Source: Ehretia macrophylla (taxonomy: Eukaryota; Streptophyta; Magnoliopsida; Boraginales; Ehretiaceae). From it: a DNA stretch of 64,000 nucleotides. The notes under the pieces were generated by a model. It saw only the letters and a program-made list of their open reading frames with translations. It was not told where the DNA came from and made no database searches. The translations under genes were made by a program, and so were the position numbers. Positions within the stretch are counted from its first letter, which is position 1, and each line of letters begins with the position of its first letter. Shown piece after piece: positions 11,992-25,002 of the stretch. The stretch lies in contig CM075771.1 in NCBI GenBank assembly GCA_037974665.1, positions 43,198,425 through 43,262,424 on the forward strand, read 5' to 3'.

Positions 11992-14900
11992 TGTGAGGCC
12001 CGACCTCGATTTGCATGCGATACCTCATTTCGTGTGCCCTAGCATAGATTTGCATGCCTTAACCTAGATTTAGGAATCATGTTTCATTTTACGTGCCTTG
12101 CATTGAATTACGTGTAGTCATTTAGGGTTGCGTGCATTTACTTCGAAAACTTGCATTCGTCTCATAGTTTGTGCCCTACCTCGTAGTGCATGCCCTAGAC
12201 CTAGAAAGCGTGCCCTCACGCTAATCAAGAAAGCATCTTACACGAAACACTAGATCAATAATTAATCCTACAAATCCTACTAACTAATATTAAAATGCTA
12301 AGTCAAAGCACTAGAAGACGAAATTGCACCAAACTAGACATTCTTTGTTCTTTATTCTTTATTCTTTGCATATCCCAAACACACAATAAAATAAGCCTTG
12401 AACAAGACAAAAAAATTCAGATTTGAACACCTCTTTGGCTGACCACCTTGTGTGCTTTGTGCTTGCTTTGCATAATTCAAATTGAACCTAGACAATTCTA
12501 TAACAACTAATGACACAAAGCAATAAAAAATAGCTCAAAAACTCTACCAAGCTCCACCAATCTCGACATAAGCTCCTTGCCCATGCTAAACACTTCAAAT
12601 TATACTACTTTAAGACACAAAAATCTGAAATTGCAAAGCTCAAGGCCGACACATGCTTCAAACCTTGCAAAAAGCTTTTATTTTTCTTTCATTTCTCTCA
12701 TTTTCTCTCATTCTTCTCTCTCCCTCTCATCCTTCTCTCTCTCTCGGCCTTTGCTGAGTTTCTACACTCCTTAGCTTATCTTCATCACTCCATGGTTTAT
12801 CAAGGCATGCAAGAAGCTAGGGAGCTCGACTAAGCAAGCTAGGTTGCAAGAAACACACATGCAAGCTCTTTGAATCTCCATTTCGGCTTAGGTGAGTTTG
12901 CTAGCTTCCATTTCTTTTCTTCTTGTTCTAACCGCATGCACCTACTAAGAACTTGGTTACTAAGTTAGGAAATTTGAGAAAAACCGAGTGGTGTCTCGGC
13001 TAAGCAAGGAAAAAGGTCAACTTTGTGCTTCACCAAGAGTCTTGTGCATCTTCTTGTTGTTTTGCTAAGGTGAGGGCTAAACCTTTTTGAAAATCTTTCA
13101 AAAACCCACATGCATGCCCTTAAATGTCTATCTTTACTTCTGTACATGAGATATATATGTATTCATGAGCTTTTATAAACATGCATGGCAAGATATTTGG
13201 CTAAAATGTGATGTTGGATGAAATCGTGTATGGGACAGTTTTCTGTCTTGTTGGTGCGATGTGATTTTGGCTAGGTAAATGATGTTTAAAATGCGTCAAA
13301 ATTGGTAGATAACTAGTTTTGCCCGTTCTGAACATTTTTCAAAGAAATAGGCCAAAGCACCTTTTCACTCTAAGGTCCTCAAAATGGTAAATTATTAAAA
13401 TGTGTCCAAATCTGGAAAGTCTGGAAAAATGAAGCAGGTTTTGGGAGATTCACTATCTTTGTAGAACGAACAAGTTTTGACTTAGTAAATGATATCCAAA
13501 CTGCATGATATTTGGTTTACTGCTAGATTGTTCAGTTCTGGACATTTTTGTGAGAAATAGACTAAGGCTAAATCTGACCCTAAGGCCCTCAAAAACGACA
13601 GGTATTAAAATGTGTGCAAATCTGGACAGTTTTGTGCAGTCCCACTGTTTTGGCTATAACTATTGAACCCGAACTCCAAATGATGCGAGGTTTGTTTCTG
13701 AATTTTGTTCACTTCATAAGATTTAATTTGAAATCTTATTCACAAGATTTGGAGATTGTTTGCTTCTCTTAATAATTGTGAGAAAACAGTCCATTGCAGT
13801 GAGGGTTTCACTTAGTGATATGCTTAGAAAAATTATTGTAGCTTCTCTCGTTGTATTAAATGTTTGGGATTGTGGCATTGAGATGTTGTGTGAACTGTTT
13901 TGAATACTTGAGGGTGTATGAACTAATCAACGCGTGGCTTGAGTTTGATTTTGATATGACTTGGGACTTAATCGCACGGGTAAGCACGAATTGGAACCTT
14001 AGTAACTAGGTGAATTTTCTAAGTGTTGATCCTTTGGATGTTGTGTTGGATTATGTGTTTAGTTGGCTGCCCGTAGTTGCCTTGTAGTCCTAAATATGAT
14101 TTCGATGATTTCATGTTGATAAGTAGGCTTTTCTTGCACCCAGTCCCACGTAGATGCCGTAGCATGATGAATAATCTTATTATTTGATTACGTGAACGTT
14201 GAAATGAGTTATATGACTTGATTTACGTGCGTTACATGGCTGCCTGTTTAATGTTCATATAACTCCATGTGTCTTTCAAGTGAAATTACTTGTCTTATCA
14301 TGCCTCGCTTATTTACTTGTCAATGTGCAATCTTATGACTGCTCGGAGGCAACCTACTTTGTTGTCCTCCTAATGTGATATATTAAATGTCATAAATGTG
14401 CATTGCATAAAAGGTTGCAACCTTTCATTCTGGTGTGGTAGCGTTCATGCACACCGGGCGGCATCGGGCTTGCCGGTGCAACCATGACTACAATTGTCCA
14501 ATTCCCTCTCTCGCTTGGGGGCTAGACTTCCTCGGAGAGTTGGGTCGTAGGATTTTGGGGTACTTCCGGTGTATACCCATTTGGCGTGATAAGGGGATGA
14601 TTTGAAGTCGGCCACAACAACTGATACTGACATGAACTGAGAGCAAAAGCTCACCGTATCCTTTTCACTATGTGTATAAGTACCCTCGCTTGGTTCCTAG
14701 AGGACCTCGGGGAGGAAAGACGGGTAATTTTTTTCCTTTACTTTTATATCATGTTATGTACTTACTTGTGATATATTCATGCTTGCAAAAAAGGTTTTCA
14801 TAAGTTGAACCGGAAAATGAGTTTCAAAACCTATTTCTCGTTCTCCCTCGCTGAGTTCATAAGGACTCACCCTCTTTTATCATCTCAGGTAAAGAAGATC

Positions 14901-15564
14901 AAGAACAGGTACCCGAGGACGACGTGCCTAACGATGATTCCTTGGAATGATTACCTGTCCTATGTGCTTTGCTTAATTATGGCCATTGTGAACACTATGC
15001 TGCTTGAAGACTATTTCTTTTCATGTTGCTTGATGTTTGTAATGTAAAAGACCCTGTTGTAATTTGGGGTCTAATTTTATCTTGTACTGATAATAACTAG
15101 ACAGACACTACTATGGTCGTTTTGCTATCGTTACTGGTTAGTATCTATCATAGGATTATGAAGTATCAGGTAAGGACTAAGTAAAATGAACCTATCCAAT
15201 CTTAAGCAGGTACCCATTGTTAAGCTAAGATCAACAGGGACTTTTGTAACGAGGATTCACAAACAAACGAGATATAGTATTATGCTAGGTTATTAATCAA
15301 ACGAGACATCGAGATAACTAGTAGGCGTCTCAATTGACGGTAAATAGTAATCTTAGTTGGAAATGAAATTTGAGGCGTTTAGAGAACTAGGTCAAACTAA
15401 AGAGCCCAATTACAGCGGTTATGCGACCGGTTTTTCGAAAAAATTGTGGAGTCTAGGCTAAACGTTAAGCGTTAAACTTTCATGACCAACTAAGTACGAG
15501 ACATGACTTGAATGTTTAGATCACACCCTAGTCTAACCTTTATAGGCTGGGTTGGGGCGTGACA
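11992..15564 (+). repeat. LTR 2 of composite element (about 3.57 kb)
   Basis: Starts TGTGAGGCCC and ends GGGGCGTGACA, then satellite resumes with AGACAACTTCAC. It aligns end to end with LTR 1 with scattered substitutions and small indels. Two hand-compared stretches (the first 350 bp, and about 170 bp near 14815) each differ at roughly 6 percent. The same pyrimidine-rich stretch (about 12700-12750), shared GC-richer block (about 14440-14600) and small open frame (14805-15047) are present. Confidence 0.92.
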
Positions 15565-18025
15565 AGACAACTTCACTTCACGTAGAGGCTGGGCCTGTAA
15601 ACAGAGGGTGTGTGGCTGGTGACCAGCCTGTCGCTCCGGTGCCCAAAACTTTTGATCCGTAAGGAGTTAGGCGGCGCACAGCATACCTTTGTAAAGCACT
15701 CCGAGAGCTCTACGACGGGGGCAACAACCCTGCTTGGCAGCGCCTGTTTTCGCAGCCAAAATCGAACGTTTTCATAAGTTTCGTTACACTTTTCTTCTTT
15801 TGCGCTGTTTTTCGATCCCGGATCATATGTCGTGAGCGCAAAGAGGACGACAACCTAATCTATCACATTTCAATTATCGAATCCCATGGTGCCTTCAGCA
15901 AGACAACTTCACTTCACGTAGAGGCTGGGCCCGCAAACCGAGGGCGTGGGGCTTGTGACCAGGTATCCGTCGCTCTGGTGCCTATAACTTTTGATCCATA
16001 AGTAGTAACATACTGTTGGAAAGCTCTCTAAGAGCTCTACGGCAAGGGCAACAAGCTTGCTCGGCTGCGCCTGTTTTCGGAGCCCAAAATCGAATGTTTT
16101 CATCAGTTTTGGGACACTTCTCTTCTTTTGTGCTATTTTTCAATCCCGGATCGTACGTCGTGAGACGTGAAAAGGACGACAACCTAATCCATCACATTTT
16201 TATTTTCGAATCCCATGACACCTTGGGCAAGGCAACTTCACTTCACATAGAGGCTGGGCCCTCAAACCGATGGCGTAGGGCTTGTGACCAGGTATCCGTC
16301 GCTCCGGTGCCTATAACTTTTGATCCGTAAGGAATTACGCGGCGCACAGCGTACCGTTGGAAAGCTCTACGAGAGCACTACAACGGGGGCACCAAGCTTG
16401 CACGGCTGCGCCTATTTTCGGAGTCCAAAATCGAACATTTTCATTAGTTTCAAGACACTTTTCTTCGTTGGCGCTATTTTTTCATACCATATCATACGTC
16501 GTGAGCCGCGAAAAGGTTGACAACCTTTTCCATCACATTTCTATTACCGAATCCCACGGCACCTTCCGCAAGACAACTTCACTTCATGTAGAGGCTGGGC
16601 CTGCAAACAGAGGGCGTGGGGCTTATGACCAGCTATCCGTTGCTCTGGTGCCCTTAACTTTTGATCCGTAAGGAGTTACACAGCGCACAACATACCGTTG
16701 GAAAGCTCTCTGAGAGCTCTACGACGACGGCACCTAGCCTACTTGGCTGCGCTTGTTTTCTGAGCACAAAATTGAATATTTTCATTAGTTTCAGGACACA
16801 TTTCTTCTTTTGCACTGTTCTTTTGTCCCGGATCGTACGTCGTGAGCCGCGAAAGGGACGACAACCTAATCCATCACATTTCAATTACCGAATCCCACGG
16901 CACCTTGGGCAAGACAACTTCACTTCACGTAGAGGCTGGGCCAGCAAACAGAGGGCGTGGGGCTGGTGACCAGGTTCCGTCACTCTAGTACTCATAACTT
17001 TTGATCCGTAAGGAGTTACGCGGCGCACGGCATTCTGTTGGAAAGCTCTCTGAGAGCTCTACGACATGGGCACCAAGCTTGCTCGGCTGCGCCTGTTTTT
17101 GGAGCCCAAAATCGAACGTTTTCATCAGTTTCGGGACACTTTTCTTCTTTTGCGCAGTTTTTTCATCCTGGATCATATGTCGTGAGCCGCGAAAAGGACG
17201 ACAACCTAATCCATCACATTTCTATTACCGAATCCCATGGCACCTTGGGCAAGACAACTTCACAACACGTAGAGGCTGGGCACACAAACAGAGGGCGTGG
17301 GGCTTCTGACCGGGTATCCGTCGCTCTGGAGCCCATAACTTTTGATCCATATGGAGTTACGCGGCGAACAACATATCGTTGGAAAACTCTCTGAGAGCTC
17401 TACGATGGAGGCACCAAGCATGCTCTGCTACACCTATTTTGGGTGCCGAAAATCAAACATTTTCATCAATTTCGGGACACTTTTCTTCTTTTACGCCATT
17501 TTTTCGTCCCGGATCGTACGTCGTGAGCCACGAAAAGGACGACAACCTAATCCATCACATTTCTATTACCGAATCCCACAGCACCTTGGGCAAGACAACT
17601 TCACTTCACGTAGAGGCTGGGCATGTAAACAGAGGGCGTGGGGCTTGTGACCTGGTATCCGTCGCTTCGGTGCCCACAACTTATGATCCGTAAAGAGTTA
17701 CGCGATGCACAGCATACTGTTGGGAAGCTCTCCGACAGCTCTACGATGGGGGCAGCAAGATTACTTAGCTGCGCCTATTTTCGGAGCCCAAAATCGAACA
17801 TTTTCAGTAGTTTTGTGACACTTGTCTTCATTTTTGCTATTTTTCAGTCACGGATCGTACGTCGTGAGACGCGAAAAGGACTACAACTTAATCCATCAGA
17901 TTTTTATTACCGAATCCCAAGGCACCTTGGGCAAGATAATTTCACTTCACATAGAGGCTGGGCCCGCAAACAGAGGGCGTGGGGCTTGTGACCACATATC
18001 TGTCGCTTTGGTACCCAAAACTTTT

Positions 18026-19049
18026 GATCCGTAAGGAGTTAGGCGGCGCACAACATACCTTTGTAAAGCACTCCGAGAGCTCTACGACGGGGGCAGCAAG
18101 CCTGCTTGGCAGCGCATGTTTTCACAGCCCAAAATCGAACGTTTTCATAAGTTTCGTTACACTTTTCTTCTTTTGCGCTATTTTTCGGTCCCGGATCATA
18201 CATCGTGAGCCGTGAAAAGGACGACAACCTAATCTATCACATTTCAATTATTGAATCCCATGGCGCCTTCGGCAAGACAACTTCACTTCACGTTGAGGCT
18301 AGGCCCGCAAACTAAGGGCGTGGGACTTGTGACCAGGTATCCGTCGCTCCGGTGCCTATAACTTTTGATCCGTAAGCAGTTATGCGGTGCATAGCATACC
18401 GTTGGAAAGCTCTCTGAGAGGTCCACGACATAGACACTAAATCTACTCGGCTGCGCCTATTTTCGCAGCCCAAAACTGAATGTTTTCATTTGTTTTGGGA
18501 CACTTTTATTCTTTTGCGCAGTTTTTTCATCCCGGATTGTACGTCGTGAGCCGCAAAAAGGACGACAACCTAATCCATCACATTTCTATTACCGAATCCC
18601 ATGGCACCTTGGGCTAGACAACTTCACTTCACGAAGAGGCTGGGCCTGCAAACTGAGGGCGTAGGGCTTGTGACCAGGTATCCGTCGCTCCGGTGCTCAT
18701 AACTTTTGATTCGTAAAGAGTTACACGGTGCACAGCATACCGTTGGAAAGCTCTCTGAGAGCTCTACGACAGGGGCACCAAGCTTGCTCGGCTGTGCCTG
18801 TTTTCGGAGCCCAAAATCCAACGTTTTCATCAGTTTTGTGATACTTCTCTTCATTTTCGCTGTTTGTCAGTCCCGGATCGTACGTCGTGAGATGCGAAAA
18901 AGGACGATAACTTAATCCATCACATTTTTATTACCGAATCCCAAGGCACCTTGGGCAAGAAAACTTCACTTCACGTAGAGGTTGGGCCCGCAAACAGAGG
19001 GAATGGGGCTTGTGACCAGATATCTGTCGCTCCGGTGCCTAAAACTTTT
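18026..19049 (+). repeat. Higher-order satellite unit, 3-monomer variant (A, B, D/C hybrid)
   Basis: Monomer A (18026) has GTTAGGCGGCGCAC, TTTGTAAAGCACTCC and a TTTCGTTACAC segment. Monomer B (18367) has AAGCAGTTA and GAGAGGTC. The third monomer (18708) begins like type D but ends like type C (TTTTGTGATACTTCTCTTC, GAGATGCG). The unit is 1024 bp, one monomer shorter than the following units, as expected from unequal crossover inside D and C. Confidence 0.8.
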
Positions 19050-20412
19050 GATCCGTAAGGAGTTAGGCGGCGCACAACATACATTTGTAAAGCACTCCGA
19101 GAGCTCTACGACAGGGGCAGCAAGCCTGCTTGGCAGCGCCTGTTTTCACAGCCCAAAATTGAACTTTTTCACAAGTTTCGTTACACATTTCTTCTTCCGC
19201 GCTGTTTTTCGATCCCAGATCGTACATCGTGAGCCGCAAAAAGGACGACAACCTAATCTATCACATTTCAATTATCAAATCCCATGGCGCCTTCGGCAAG
19301 ACAACTTCTCTTCACGTAGAGGCTGGGCCCGCAAACAAAGGGCGTGGGGCTTGTGACCAGGTATCCGTTGCTCCGGTGCCTATAACTTTTGATCCATAAG
19401 CAGTTACGCGGCACACAGCATACCATTGGAAAGCTCTCTGAGAGGTCTACGACAAAGAAACCAAGCCTGCTCGGCTGCGCCTATTTTCGCAGCCCAAAAT
19501 CGAATGTTTAATTTGTTTTGGGACACTTTTCTTCTTTTGTGTAGTTTTTCCGTCCCGGATCGTACGTCGCGAGCCGCGAAAAGGACGACAACCTAATCCA
19601 TCACATTTCTATTACCTAATCCCACGGCACCTTGGGCAAGACAATTTCACTTCACGAAGAGGCTGGGCCCGCAAACAGAAGGCGTGGGGCTTGTGACCAG
19701 GTATCTGTCGCTCTGGTACTCATAACTTTTGATCCATAAGGAGTTACGCGGTGCACAGCATACCGTTGGAAAGCTCTCTGACAGCTCTACGACGAGGGCA
19801 CCAAGCTTGCTTGGCTGCACCTGTTTTCAGAGCCCAAAATCAAATGTTTTCATTAGTTTCAGGACACTTTTCTTCTTTTGTGCTGTTTTTCCGTCCCGGA
19901 TCGTACGTCATGAGCCGCGAAAAGGACGACAACCTAATCCATCACATTTCTATAACCAAATTCCATGGCACCTTGGGCAAGACAACTTCACTTCACGTAA
20001 AGGCTGGGCACACAAACATAGGGCGTGGGGCTTGTGACCAGGTATCCGTCGCTCCGGTGCCCATAACTTTTGATCCGTAAAGAGTTACACGATGCACAAC
20101 ATACCGTTGGAAAGCTCTCTGATAGCTCTAGGATGGGGGCAGCCAACTTGCTAGGTTGCACCTATTTTCGGCGCCCAAAATCGAACGTTTTCATCAGTTT
20201 TGTGACACTTCTCTTCACTTTCGCTGTTTTTCTGTCCCGTATCGTACGTCGTGGGACGTGAAAAGGATGACAACCTAATCCATCACATTTTTATTACCGA
20301 ATCCCAAGGCACCTTGGGCAAGAGAACTTCACTTCACATAGAGGCTGGACCCGCAAACAGAGGGCGTGCGGCTGGTGACCAGATATCTGTCGCTCCGGTG
20401 CCCAAAACTTTT
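19050..20412 (+). repeat. Higher-order satellite unit, 4 monomers (A-B-D-C)
   Basis: Monomers A (19050), B (19391), D (19731) and C (20072). C is marked by GATGCACAACATACC-like sequence, a GGGGGCAGCC segment, TTTTGTGACACTTCTC and GTGGGACGTG. The total is 1363 bp, and the order repeats in the next unit. Confidence 0.82.
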
Positions 20413-21776
20413 GATTTGTAAGGAGTTAGGCGGTGCACAGCATACCTTTGTAAAGCACTCAGAGAGCTCTACGACGGGGGCAGCAAGCCTGCTTGGCAGC
20501 GCCTATTTTTGCAGCCCAAAATTGAACGTTTTCATAAGTTTTGTTACACTTTTCTTCTTATGCGGTGTTTTTCGGTCCCGGATTGTACATCGTGAGCTGC
20601 GAAAAGGATGACAACCTAATCTATCACATTTCAATTATCGAATCCCATGGCGCCTTTAGCAAGACAACTTCACTTCACGTAGAGGGCGGGCCTGCAAACC
20701 GAGGGCGTGGGGCTTGTGACCAGGTATCTGTCGCTCCAGTGCCTATAACTGTTGATCCGTAAGCAGTTACGCGGCGAACAACATACCGTTGGAAAGCTCT
20801 CTGAGAGATCTACGATAGAGATCCCAAGCCTGTTCAGCTGCGCCTATTTTCGCAGCCCAAAATCGAATGTTTTCATTTGTATCTGGACAATTTTCTTCTT
20901 TTGCGCAGTTTTTCCGTCCCGGATCTTATGTCGTGAGCCGCAAAAAGGACGACAACCTAATCCATCACATTTCTATTACTGAATCCTACAGTAACTTGTG
21001 CAAGACAACTTCACTACACGTAGAGGCTGGGCCCGCAAACAGAGGGCGTGGGGCTTCTGACCAGGTATCGGTTGCTCCGGTGTTCATAACTTTTGATTCG
21101 TAAGGAGTTACGCGGCGCACAGCATACCGTTGAAAAGTTATCTGAGAGTTCTACGACGGGGGCCCCAAGCTTGCTCGGCTGCGCCTATTTTTGGAGCCCA
21201 AAATCGAACGTTTTCATCAATTTTGGGACACTTATCTTCTTTTGCGCAGTTTTTCAGTCTCGGATTGTACGTCGTGAGCCGCAAAAAGGACGACAACCTA
21301 ATCAATCACATTTCTATTACCGAATCCCACAGCACCTTGGGCAAGACAGTTTCATTTCACGTAGAGGTTGGGAACGCAAACAAAGGGCGTGGGGCTTGTG
21401 ACCTAGTATCCGTCGCTCCGTTGCCTATAACTTTTGATCCGTAAAGAGTTACGCGACGCACAGCATACCGTTGGAAAGCTCTCCGACAGCTCTAAGACGG
21501 GGGCAGCAAGCTTGCTCGGCTGCGCCTATTTTCGGAGCACAAAATTGAACTTTTTCATCAATTTTGTGAAACTTCTCTTCTTTTTCGTTGATTTTCAATC
21601 CCGGATCGTACGTCGTGAGACGTGAAAAGGACGACAACTTAATCCATCACATTTTTATTACTGAATCCTAAGGCACCTTGGGCAAGACAACTTCACTTCA
21701 CATAGAGGCTGGGCCCGCAAACAGAGGGCGTGCTGCTGGTGACCAGATATCTGTCGCTCCGGTGCCCAAAACTTTT
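20413..21776 (+). repeat. Higher-order satellite unit, 4 monomers (A-B-D-C)
   Basis: A (20413), B (20754), D (21095), C (21436), with the same type-specific markers as the previous unit. Length is 1364 bp. Confidence 0.82.
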
Positions 21777-22798
21777 GATCTGCAAGGAGTTAGGCAGCGC
21801 ACAGCATACCTTTGTAAAGCACTCTGAGAGCTCTACGACGGAGGCAGCAAGCCTGCTTGGCAGTGCCTGTTTTCGCAGCCCAAAATCGAACGTTTACATA
21901 AGTTTCGTTACACTTTTCTTCTTTTGCGCTGTTTTTTGGTCCAGGATCGTACGTTGTGAGGCGCGAAAAGGACGACAACCTAATCAATCACATTTCAATT
22001 ATCGAATCCCATGGCGACTTCGGCAAGACTACTTCACTTCACGTAGAGGCTGAACCCGCAAACCGAGGGCATAGGGCTTGTGACCAGGTATTCGTCGCTC
22101 CGGTGCCTATATCTATTGATCCGCAAGCAGTTACGCGGTGCACAGCATACTGTTGGAAAGCTCTCTGGGAGGTCTACAACAGAGACACCAAGCCTGCTTG
22201 GCTGAGCCTATTTTCGCAGCCCAAAATCGAATGTTTTCTTTTGTTTCGGGAAGCTTTTTTTCTTTTGCGCAGTTTTTCCATCCCGGATCGTACGTCGTGA
22301 GTCGCGAAAAGGACGACAACCTAATCTATCACATTTCTATTATCAAATCCCACGGCATCTTGGGCAAGACAACTTTACTTCACGTAGAGGTTGGGCCCGC
22401 AAACAGAGGGCGTGGGGCTTATGACCAGGTATCCGTCGCTCTGGTGCTCATAACTTTTGATCCGTAAGGAGTTACGCGGCGCACAACATACCGTTGGAAA
22501 GCTCTTCGAGAACTCTACGATGGGGGCACCAAACCTGCTCTACTGCGCTAGTTTTTGGAGCTCAAAATCAAACGTTTTCTTCAGTTTCGAGACACCTATC
22601 TTCTTTTGCGCAGTTTTTTCGTCCCGGATCGTACGTCGTGAGCCGCCAAAAGGACGACAACCTAATCAATCACATTTCTATTATCGAATCCCATGGCGAC
22701 TTCTGCAAGACTACTTCACTTCACGTAGAGGCTGGACCTGCAAAAAGAGGGCGTGGGGCTTTGACCCGGTATCCATCGCTCCGATGCTTATAACTTTT
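21777..22798 (+). repeat. Higher-order satellite unit, incomplete (A-B-D)
   Basis: A (21777), B (22118) and a D-like monomer (22459). The next monomer (22799) is not a clear C: it has a CATAAGTTTCACTACAC segment closer to A but a GAGACGTG segment like C. The regular order ends here. Confidence 0.7.
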
Positions 22799-24997
22799 GA
22801 TCCGTAAGGAGTTACGCGGTGCACAGCATACCGTTGGAAAGCTCTCCGAGAGCTCTACGACGGGAGCACCAAGCTTGCTCAGCTGCGCTTATTTTGGAGC
22901 CCAAAATCGAACGTTGTCATAAGTTTCACTACACATTTTATCTTTTGCGCTGTTTTTTCATCCCGGATCGTACGTCATGAGACGTGAAAAGGACGACAAT
23001 TTAATCTATCAAATTTTTATTATCGAATTCTATGGCACCTTGGGCTAGACAACTTCACTTTGCATAGAGGCCGGCCCGCAAACAGAGGTCGTAGGGCTTT
23101 TGACCAGGTATCCGTCACTCTAGTGCTCATAACTTTTGATCCGTAAGGAGTTACGCGGTGCACAGCATACTGTTGGAAAGCTCTTCGAGAGCTCTACGAC
23201 GGGGGCACCAAGCTTGAATGAATGTGCCTGTTTTTGGAGCCCAAAATTGAACGTTTTCATCAGTATTGGGACATTTTCTTTTTTTTCTCTGTTTTTCCGT
23301 CCTGAATCGTACGTCGTGAGCCGCGAAAAGGACGACAACCTAATCCATCACATTTTTATTACCAAATCCCATGGTACATTGGGCAAGACAACTTCACTTC
23401 ACGTAGAGGCTGGGCCCGCAAACAGAGGGCGTCGGGCTTGTGACCAGGTATCCGTCCCACCGGTGCTAATAACTTTTGATTTGTAAGGAGTTACGCGGCT
23501 CACAACATACCGTTAGAAAGCTCTCTGAGAGCTCTACGACGGGGGCACCGAGCTAGCTCAACTGTGCCTGTTTTCAGAGGCCAAAATCGAACGTTTTCAT
23601 CAATTTCGGGACACTTTTCTTCTTTTGCACAGTTTTTTCATCCTGGATCGTACGTCTTGAGCAACGAAAAGTACGACAACCTAATCTATCACATTTCTAT
23701 TACCGAATCCCATGGCACCTTGGGCAAGACAACTTCACTTCATGTAGAGGCTAGGCCTGCAAACAGAGGGTGTGGGGCTTGTGACCAGGTATCCGTTGCT
23801 CTGGTGCTCATAACTTTTGATCCGTAAGGGGTTACGCTGCGCACAGCATACCGTTGGAAAGCTCTCTGAGAGCTCTACGACGGGTGCACCAAGCCTGCTC
23901 GGCTGTGCCCATTCTCGAAGCCCAAAATTTTATGTTTTCATTAGTTTTGGGACACTTTTCTTCTTTTGCACTGTTTTTCTGACTCGGATCGTACGTCGTG
24001 AGTCGCAAAAAGGACGACAACCTAATCCATCACATTTATATTACCGAATCACACGGTACCTTGAGCAAGAAAACTTCACTTCACGTAGAGGTTGGGCCCG
24101 CAAACAGAGGGCGTGGGGGTTGTGACCAGGTATCCGTGTCTCCGATGCTCATAACTTTTGATCCGTAAGGAGTTACGCGGCGCACATCATACCGTTAGAA
24201 AATTATCCGAGAGCTCTACGACGGGGGCACCAATTTTGCTCCGCTGCGCCTATTTTCAGAGCCCAAAATCGAATGTTTTTATTAGTTTTGGGACACTTTT
24301 CTTTTTTTGCGCATATTTTTCGTCCCGGATCGTACGTTGTGAGCAACGAAAAGGACGACAACCTAACCCATCACAATTCTATTACCGAATCATACGGCAC
24401 CTTGGGCAAGCCAACTTCAATTCACGTAGAGGCTGGGCCCGCAAACAGAGGGCGTGGGGCTTGTGACCAGGTATCCGTCGCTCCGGTGCCCATAACTTTT
24501 GATCCGTAAGGAGTTACGCGACACACAACATACCGTTGGAAGGCTCTCTGAGAGCTCTAAAACAGGGGCACCTAGCCTGCTCAGTTGCGACTATTTTCGG
24601 AGCCCAAAATTGACTGTTTTAATTAGTTTTGGGACATTTTTCTTCTTTTTCGTTGTTTTTCTGACCCGGATCGTGCGTTGTGAGCCGTGAAAAGGACGAC
24701 AACCTAACCTATCACATTTCTATTACCGAATTACACGACACCTTGGGCAAGACAACTTCACTTCACGTAGAGGTTGGGTCCACAAACAGAGGGCGTGGGG
24801 CTTGCGACAAGGTATCCGTCGCTCTGGTGCCCTTAACTTTTGATCCGTAAGGAGTTATACAGTACACAGCATACTGTTGGAATGCTCTCCGAGAGCTCTA
24901 CGACGGGGGCACCAAACCTTATCGGTTGCGCCTATTTTTGGAGCATAAAATCAAACATTTTCATTAGTATCGAGACACTTATCTTCTTTTGCGCATT

Positions 24998-25002
24998 TTA
25001 TC
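24998..25002. other. Target-site duplication, left (TTATC)
   Basis: TTATC directly before the LTR start; the identical 5 bp follow the LTR at 27296-27300. Confidence 0.92.

Larger units (their letters stand above)
254..15564 (+). mobile_element. Composite Ty3/gypsy chromovirus (Tekay/Del-like) with a shared LTR, fossil
   Basis: Order on the plus strand: 5'-truncated internal region (254-3613), LTR (3614-7169), second internal region (7170-11991), LTR (11992-15564). Both internal regions encode the same protein family and each ends in a purine tract directly before an LTR that opens TGTGAGGCCCGACC and closes in TGACA. This arrangement is what recombination between LTRs of two related copies, or of sister chromatids, leaves behind. 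The left LTR and the gag part of the first copy are missing, and the left edge joins satellite without a target duplication. The lineage call rests on integrase followed by a chromodomain and on LTRs of about 3.6 kb. In two sampled stretches the LTRs differ at roughly 6 percent of sites, which suggests an age of one to a few million years under usual plant rates. The copy is dead. Confidence 0.9.
15565..25002 (+). repeat. 341-bp satellite array, plus orientation, about 27 monomers
   Basis: Tandem monomers recognised by the recurring GATCCGTAAGGAGTTACG landmark, for example at 15654, 16322, 16663, 17003, 17344, 17685, 18026 and 18367. Spacing is almost always 340-342 bp; the monomer at 15993 is 329 bp. 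Best-conserved parts are the CGTTGGAAAGCTC core with an AGCTCTC-N-GAGAGCT dyad, and AACTTCACTTCACGTAGAGG through CTTGTGACCAGGTATCCG. From 17685 to about 22800 the monomers fall into four types in fixed order (separate entries). After 22800 the types are more mixed. No gene is supported; the frequent open frames of about 100 codons are a property of the repeat. The length is close to two nucleosome repeats, common for plant satellites. Confidence 0.96.

Noticed and set aside
16200-16230. tRNA-like or Pol III box B signal (TTCGAATCC) in monomers
   Set aside because: Only a short match in some monomers, with no box A at the right spacing and no cloverleaf.
16357-24690. Repeated open frames of about 100 codons in the satellite as a tandem gene family
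   Set aside because: They lie in several overlapping frames, are broken at random in many monomers, match no family that I know, and recur with the 341-bp period, which is not a multiple of three.
15565-25002. CRISPR-like array or ribosomal DNA spacer repeats
   Set aside because: The monomer is about 341 bp with no unique spacers, and no rRNA gene sequence or spacer promoter is present.
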